A stretch of DNA of 64,000 nucleotides from Flavihumibacter stibioxidans (GTDB lineage Bacteria > Bacteroidota > Bacteroidia > Chitinophagales > Chitinophagaceae): the NCBI RefSeq assembly GCF_014332695.1, contig NZ_MBUA01000027.1, positions 248,001-312,000 on the forward strand, in the 5' to 3' direction. Below, piece by piece: positions 60,906-64,000 of the stretch (position 1 is the stretch's first letter; every line of letters begins with the position of its first letter). The position numbers were made by a program, and so were the translations under genes. The notes under the pieces are model-generated. The model searched no databases, was not told where the DNA came from, and saw nothing but the letters and a program-made list of their open reading frames with translations.

Positions 60906-62090
60906 TTAAATGGGCAGGAGGTGGATCTCTACGAGCTCACCTGGCTGGCATAAAGTAATGTCTTCCGGTATTTTGATCAGGCAATTGGCTTTGGCAAAGG
61001 AGTTTAATTTGTAGGATTCCTGTGCATCCAGCGATAATACCGATACACCATCGTACAATCCTTTCAGAAAATGGGTGATACCAGCAGGTTTTTTAACGCC
61101 GTTGACCAGGCTGGTTTCCCGTTTTTCCATCTTCACCTGCCTGCTTTGCAGGATGCTGATGGCTTCCAGCACATACTCATAAAAACAGGTGAGAACCGAT
61201 GCCGGGTTCCCCGGAAGGCCGAATACCAGCTGTTGTCCTTTCTTTCCAAACAAAATCGGTTTGCCCGGTTTCTGCCTGATCTTGTGAAATACCTGTTCCA
61301 CCCCGCATTGCAGGGCAGCTTTCAGCGTAAAATCGTAATCGCCTACACTAATGCCGCCGGTAAGTAAAACCATATCACTGTTTTCCAGTGCATGTTCCAG
61401 TATTTTGACCAGCGCTTCCAACCGGTCTTCCACCCGGTATACCATTTTTACCGGAATATTCAGTGAAGCCAGCGCTGCTGTCAGTGACAATGAATTCGAT
61501 TCGTACACCTGGCCATAGGACAGGGGTTCTCCCGGTGCCTGCAATTCATTTCCGGTAACGATGATGGTTATTTCAGGTGATGGATAAATATTTACATCTG
61601 TCAATCCGATTCCTGCAAGAAACCCGATGGCTGCGGGTGTAAGTAAACTGCCTTTTTCCAGGGCCAGTGCACCGGCACTGATCTCTGATCCCGTTGGTCT
61701 TACATTATCGCCGGTTTGTAAGGCAGGGTCTTCGATTAAGAGTTCATCATCTGAAATCCGGCATTTTTCCTGCATAACCACCGTATCCGCACCTGGAGGA
61801 ACTGGAGCGCCGGTAAATATCCTGACTGCCTTGCCTGCAGGCAATTCCATTTTGTCGCCGCGCCCGGCGGCAATTTCACCAAAGAGACCTAGATCGCCCA
61901 CGGCTTTCCATCCCGCAAAGGAAAAAGCATATCCGTCCATGGAGGATTGCGGATAGGCAGGGATATCGATTGGTGCAATTATGTCGTCTGCAAGCACTTT
62001 GCCTGCCGCATCTTTTAAGGCAATTTTTTGGGGTTGGAGTGGACTGCAATGCTCCCGGATTAACTGGAGGGCTGCTGATACAGAAATCAT
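60906..62090 (-). CDS. moeA: Molybdopterin molybdotransferase
   Basis: 394 residues. Opens SAALQLIREHCSPL; PAYPQSSMDGYAF in the N-terminal domain, GAPVPPGADTVVMQEKC, GDNVRPTGSEISAGALALEKGSLLTPAAIGFLAGIG, then VLLTGGISVGDYDF, KPGKPILFGKK and VFGLPGNPASVLTCFYEYV (molybdopterin pocket). It inserts molybdate into adenylyl-molybdopterin. Gaps of 8 and 27 bases to its neighbours fit one transcript. Confidence 0.95.
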   Translation of the reverse strand: MISVSAALQLIREHCSPLQPQKIALKDAAGKVLADDIIAPIDIPAYPQSSMDGYAFSFAGWKAVGDLGLFGEIAAGRGDKMELPAGKAVRIFTGAPVPPGADTVVMQEKCRISDDELLIEDPALQTGDNVRPTGSEISAGALALEKGSLLTPAAIGFLAGIGLTDVNIYPSPEITIIVTGNELQAPGEPLSYGQVYESNSLSLTAALASLNIPVKMVYRVEDRLEALVKILEHALENSDMVLLTGGISVGDYDFTLKAALQCGVEQVFHKIRQKPGKPILFGKKGQQLVFGLPGNPASVLTCFYEYVLEAISILQSRQVKMEKRETSLVNGVKKPAGITHFLKGLYDGVSVLSLDAQESYKLNSFAKANCLIKIPEDITLCQPGELVEIHLLPI

Positions 62091-62117
62091 ACTAAAATTC
62101 TTTTGTTAAGTACCCCG

Positions 62118-63107
62118 CTATCCGCCGATGGTGATCATACTGCGGTTGTGAATGGTTTCGGCATGTATCTTTTCAAAATCTTCGGTAAACTGCCCGCCAT
62201 GTTCCTTTTTCTTGGCCTTAATGCTGGCGTTTATAAGGGGCAGGATGTCTTCACCGTTTCGAAATGGATTGAGCAGGTCGGTCTCTTCCTGCGAGAACAG
62301 GCAATTCTTGAGTTTGCCATCTGCCGTCAGGCGAATGCGGTTGCAGGAGCCGCAGAAATTGGCACTCATGGTGCTGATGACGGCAAAGGTTCCGGCATGG
62401 CCGGGTACCATATATTTTTTGGCTGTATCGTGAGGATCGTTTTCCAGTGGAAGGATATCATATTGTGTGCCGACTTCCTGCAGGATTTCCTGCCAGGTGA
62501 CCACTTTATTACTTGTCCATCTGTTACCGCTGAATGGCATGAATTCAATGAAACGAACATGCACAGGTTGCCTGCGGGTCCACTCCACAAATTCATTGAT
62601 CTCGTTTTCGTTCATGTCTTTCATCACCACCATATTCACTTTCACATGAAAACCTTCCTGCAACAGCAACTGGATATTGTCATATACCCGAAAGAACTGG
62701 TCGCGACGGGTAACCAGTAAAAATTTGTCGCGGTTCAGGGTATCCAGGCTGATGTTAAGGGAACGGATGCCGGCCTCTTTCAGCAGTCCGATGTATTCAT
62801 GTATCCGGCTTCCATTGGTGGTAAGGGTCAGGTTAACAGGCAGGCGTGACAATGATAACAATATATCGCCGGCATCTTTTCTTACCAGTGGTTCGCCACC
62901 TGTAAGGCGGATCTTGTCAACGCCCTGTTCCACAAAGAGCCGGGCAATGGATTCAATTTCACCAGCCTGCATCAGCCGGCTGGCCGGGGTAAAATCATAA
63001 TCCTCTTCCGGCATGCAGTAGAAGCAACGGAAATTACAATTATCGGTGAGGGATATCCGAAGATAATTGTGCGACCGTCCAAATGTATCTGTCAGTTTTT
63101 TCTCCAT
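62118..63107 (-). CDS. moaA: GTP 3',8-cyclase (radical SAM)
   Basis: 329 residues. The first cluster is in DNCNFRCFYCMP (C24, C28, C31), radical SAM; GGEPLVRKDAG follows, and the second cluster is in FCGSCNRIRLTADGKLKNCLF (C-x2-C-x13-C). The chain ends MITIGG, with the C-terminal Gly-Gly essential for activity. It starts the pathway from GTP together with MoaC. It overlaps the end of the nucleotidyltransferase gene by 16 bases. Confidence 0.96.
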   Translation of the reverse strand: MEKKLTDTFGRSHNYLRISLTDNCNFRCFYCMPEEDYDFTPASRLMQAGEIESIARLFVEQGVDKIRLTGGEPLVRKDAGDILLSLSRLPVNLTLTTNGSRIHEYIGLLKEAGIRSLNISLDTLNRDKFLLVTRRDQFFRVYDNIQLLLQEGFHVKVNMVVMKDMNENEINEFVEWTRRQPVHVRFIEFMPFSGNRWTSNKVVTWQEILQEVGTQYDILPLENDPHDTAKKYMVPGHAGTFAVISTMSANFCGSCNRIRLTADGKLKNCLFSQEETDLLNPFRNGEDILPLINASIKAKKKEHGGQFTEDFEKIHAETIHNRSMITIGG

Positions 63108-63697
63108 TGCGCTTGCTGAATGAATGTTTCGTAATCTTTTTTTGTGTCGATGTCGATAGCTCCTTCCGGGAAATCAACGATTGCAACGTCCTCTCCATAC
63201 TGTTTGATCAGTTTCCTGGCCCCGGCATCCCCTTCCAGTTCAAGCAGTGCAGGAAATATATTCCTGGTAAAAAGGGCGGGAGTGCCCAGGTTGTCCTGAT
63301 ACCTGCTGGCTACGATTGGTTTCCAGCCCGACTGCCGGGTGCGGATCAATTCCTTCAGAAGGTCCACACTGACAAATGGCTGGTCGCATACCATGAAAAT
63401 TACCGAATCCAATGCCGGCTCCCGTTCGATAGCTGCTTCCAGCCCAGCCTTTAGCGAGGTGGACATTCCTTTATTCCAATTTGTATTTTCCACAATGTGT
63501 AAGGCCATCCCTTCCAGTTCTTTTCTGATCAGTTCGTTGTTTGCACCCACCACCACCACCACTGGTTTTAAACCTGTTGCCATAGCAGTATTGGCCGCCT
63601 GCCACAACAGGCTTTTCCCCTTGTAAGGTAACAATTGTTTGGGTTCCCCGAGCCTGCTGGAGGAACCGGCAGCAAGGATCACAATTCCACAATGCAT
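63092..63697 (-). CDS. MocA/MobA-type nucleotidyltransferase
   Basis: 201 residues from MHCGIVILAAGSS; a TTG eight codons earlier overlaps the xdhC stop and is possible. GLAAGxS-like loop: VILAAGSSSRLGEPKQLLPYKGKSLL binds CTP/GTP; VVVVGANNELIRKEL, VIFMVCDQPFVSVDLLKEL, GTPALFTRNIFPAL and GAIDIDTKKDYE complete the fold. MocA-like enzymes make molybdopterin cytosine dinucleotide for xanthine-dehydrogenase-type enzymes, which fits the XdhC gene beside it. Confidence 0.9.
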   Translation of the reverse strand: MHCGIVILAAGSSSRLGEPKQLLPYKGKSLLWQAANTAMATGLKPVVVVVGANNELIRKELEGMALHIVENTNWNKGMSTSLKAGLEAAIEREPALDSVIFMVCDQPFVSVDLLKELIRTRQSGWKPIVASRYQDNLGTPALFTRNIFPALLELEGDAGARKLIKQYGEDVAIVDFPEGAIDIDTKKDYETFIQQAQWRKN

Positions 63698-63717
63698 ATC
63701 GCTATGGTTGCCAGTTG

Positions 63718-64000
63718 TCAACGGATGTGTTTTTCAATTATTAGAGTTTCCTGTCTGGAATGGATTACATCCTGTTTGTGGCGGAGTGATTGCCCGCTTT
63801 TTCCCGTCATTACGGATTTTATCTCCGATATAATGGAAAGGGCAATTTCTTCTGCGGTTTCTGCACCGATCTCCAGCCCCACCGGGCCATAGATACGGGA
63901 TAACTGCTCAGCAGTTGGTTCAATGCCTTCCGCTTTAAGGTCACCCAGCATCCTGTCCAGCTTTTTCTTTGGCCCCAACGCACCGATATATACCACCTTG
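63718..64000 (-). CDS. XdhC/CoxI-family protein, C-terminal part (5' end beyond window)
   Basis: The frame is open at the right edge; about 94 codons are visible. KVVYIGALGPKKKLDRMLGDLKAEGI, SRIYGPVGLEIGAETAEEIALSIISEI is the Rossmann half of XdhC, which delivers the cofactor to xanthine-dehydrogenase-type enzymes. GTG at 63996 is an internal codon. It is the most upstream visible gene of the leftward Moco series, so the operon promoter lies outside the window. Confidence 0.88.
   Translation of the reverse strand, partial: KVVYIGALGPKKKLDRMLGDLKAEGIEPTAEQLSRIYGPVGLEIGAETAEEIALSIISEIKSVMTGKSGQSLRHKQDVIHSRQETLIIEKHIR

Overview
The window looks like a chromosomal segment of a Bacteroidota bacterium, most likely of the Chitinophagaceae/Chitinophagales. 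The evidence is the recurring TAnnTTTG promoter box, the gene families (DUF5362 pair, SpoIIM-DUF4129-DUF4350-MoxR-DUF58 operon, TamL-type lipoprotein barrel, DUF5103/T9SS plug, MoaC-MoaB fusion, archaeal-type ProRS) and a mid-range base composition. No tRNA, rRNA, complete insertion sequence, prophage or CRISPR array was seen.

Layout. 1-8.5 kb holds housekeeping genes: the tail of a CCA-adding enzyme, a pRiA4b ORF-3-like protein, miaA, a GH1 glycosidase, a FadL-like porin, a low-complexity lipoprotein, proS and two small membrane proteins. 9-16 kb holds an RDD protein facing a tightly overlapping SpoIIM/DUF4129/DUF4350/MoxR/DUF58 operon, then an M48 peptidase. 16-23.7 kb holds truB, a TamL barrel lipoprotein, an RNA methyltransferase, a LolE-type permease, a T9SS plug protein, the SRP RNA and a transaldolase. 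23.7-27.5 kb is the accessory patch: a 5'-truncated RHS tip with a small membrane protein behind it (candidate toxin/immunity pair), a three-gene XRE/antitoxin/ParE module with a visible operator, and a gene scrap. 27.5-31.5 kb has a small secreted protein, a Sua5/YrdC enzyme and an S9 peptidase flanked by two copies of one palindromic repeat.

31.6-50.5 kb is the core of the window. A histidine operon starts with an attenuator whose leader peptide carries five His codons in a row and runs hisG-hisD-hisC, then a sorbosone-dehydrogenase-like protein and a cytochrome c, then hisB. The series then stops at a perfect palindrome and a short-chain dehydrogenase remnant. After two leftward genes comes a complete trp operon (trpEGDCFBA) with its own attenuator (leader with three Trp codons). 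The missing histidine genes follow directly behind trpA: hisH, a PLP decarboxylase, hisA, hisF, hisIE. The sequence thus suggests that a trp operon sits inside a his operon, putting the second half of histidine synthesis downstream of a tryptophan-sensing switch. In both leaders the antiterminator arm overlaps or abuts the leader stop codon.

50.5-57.4 kb holds scattered genes: a TlpA-like thioredoxin, a truncated haemoglobin, a thioredoxin/MORN/WG mosaic protein, a NodB-type deacetylase and a DUF5916 barrel. 57.4-64 kb is a leftward molybdenum-cofactor operon (xdhC fragment, mocA-like, moaA, moeA, TauE/SafE permease, moaD, moeB-rhodanese, moaE, moaC-moaB fusion) entering from beyond the right edge. 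Several palindromic and short tandem repeats lie at gene ends and at the his/trp junction.
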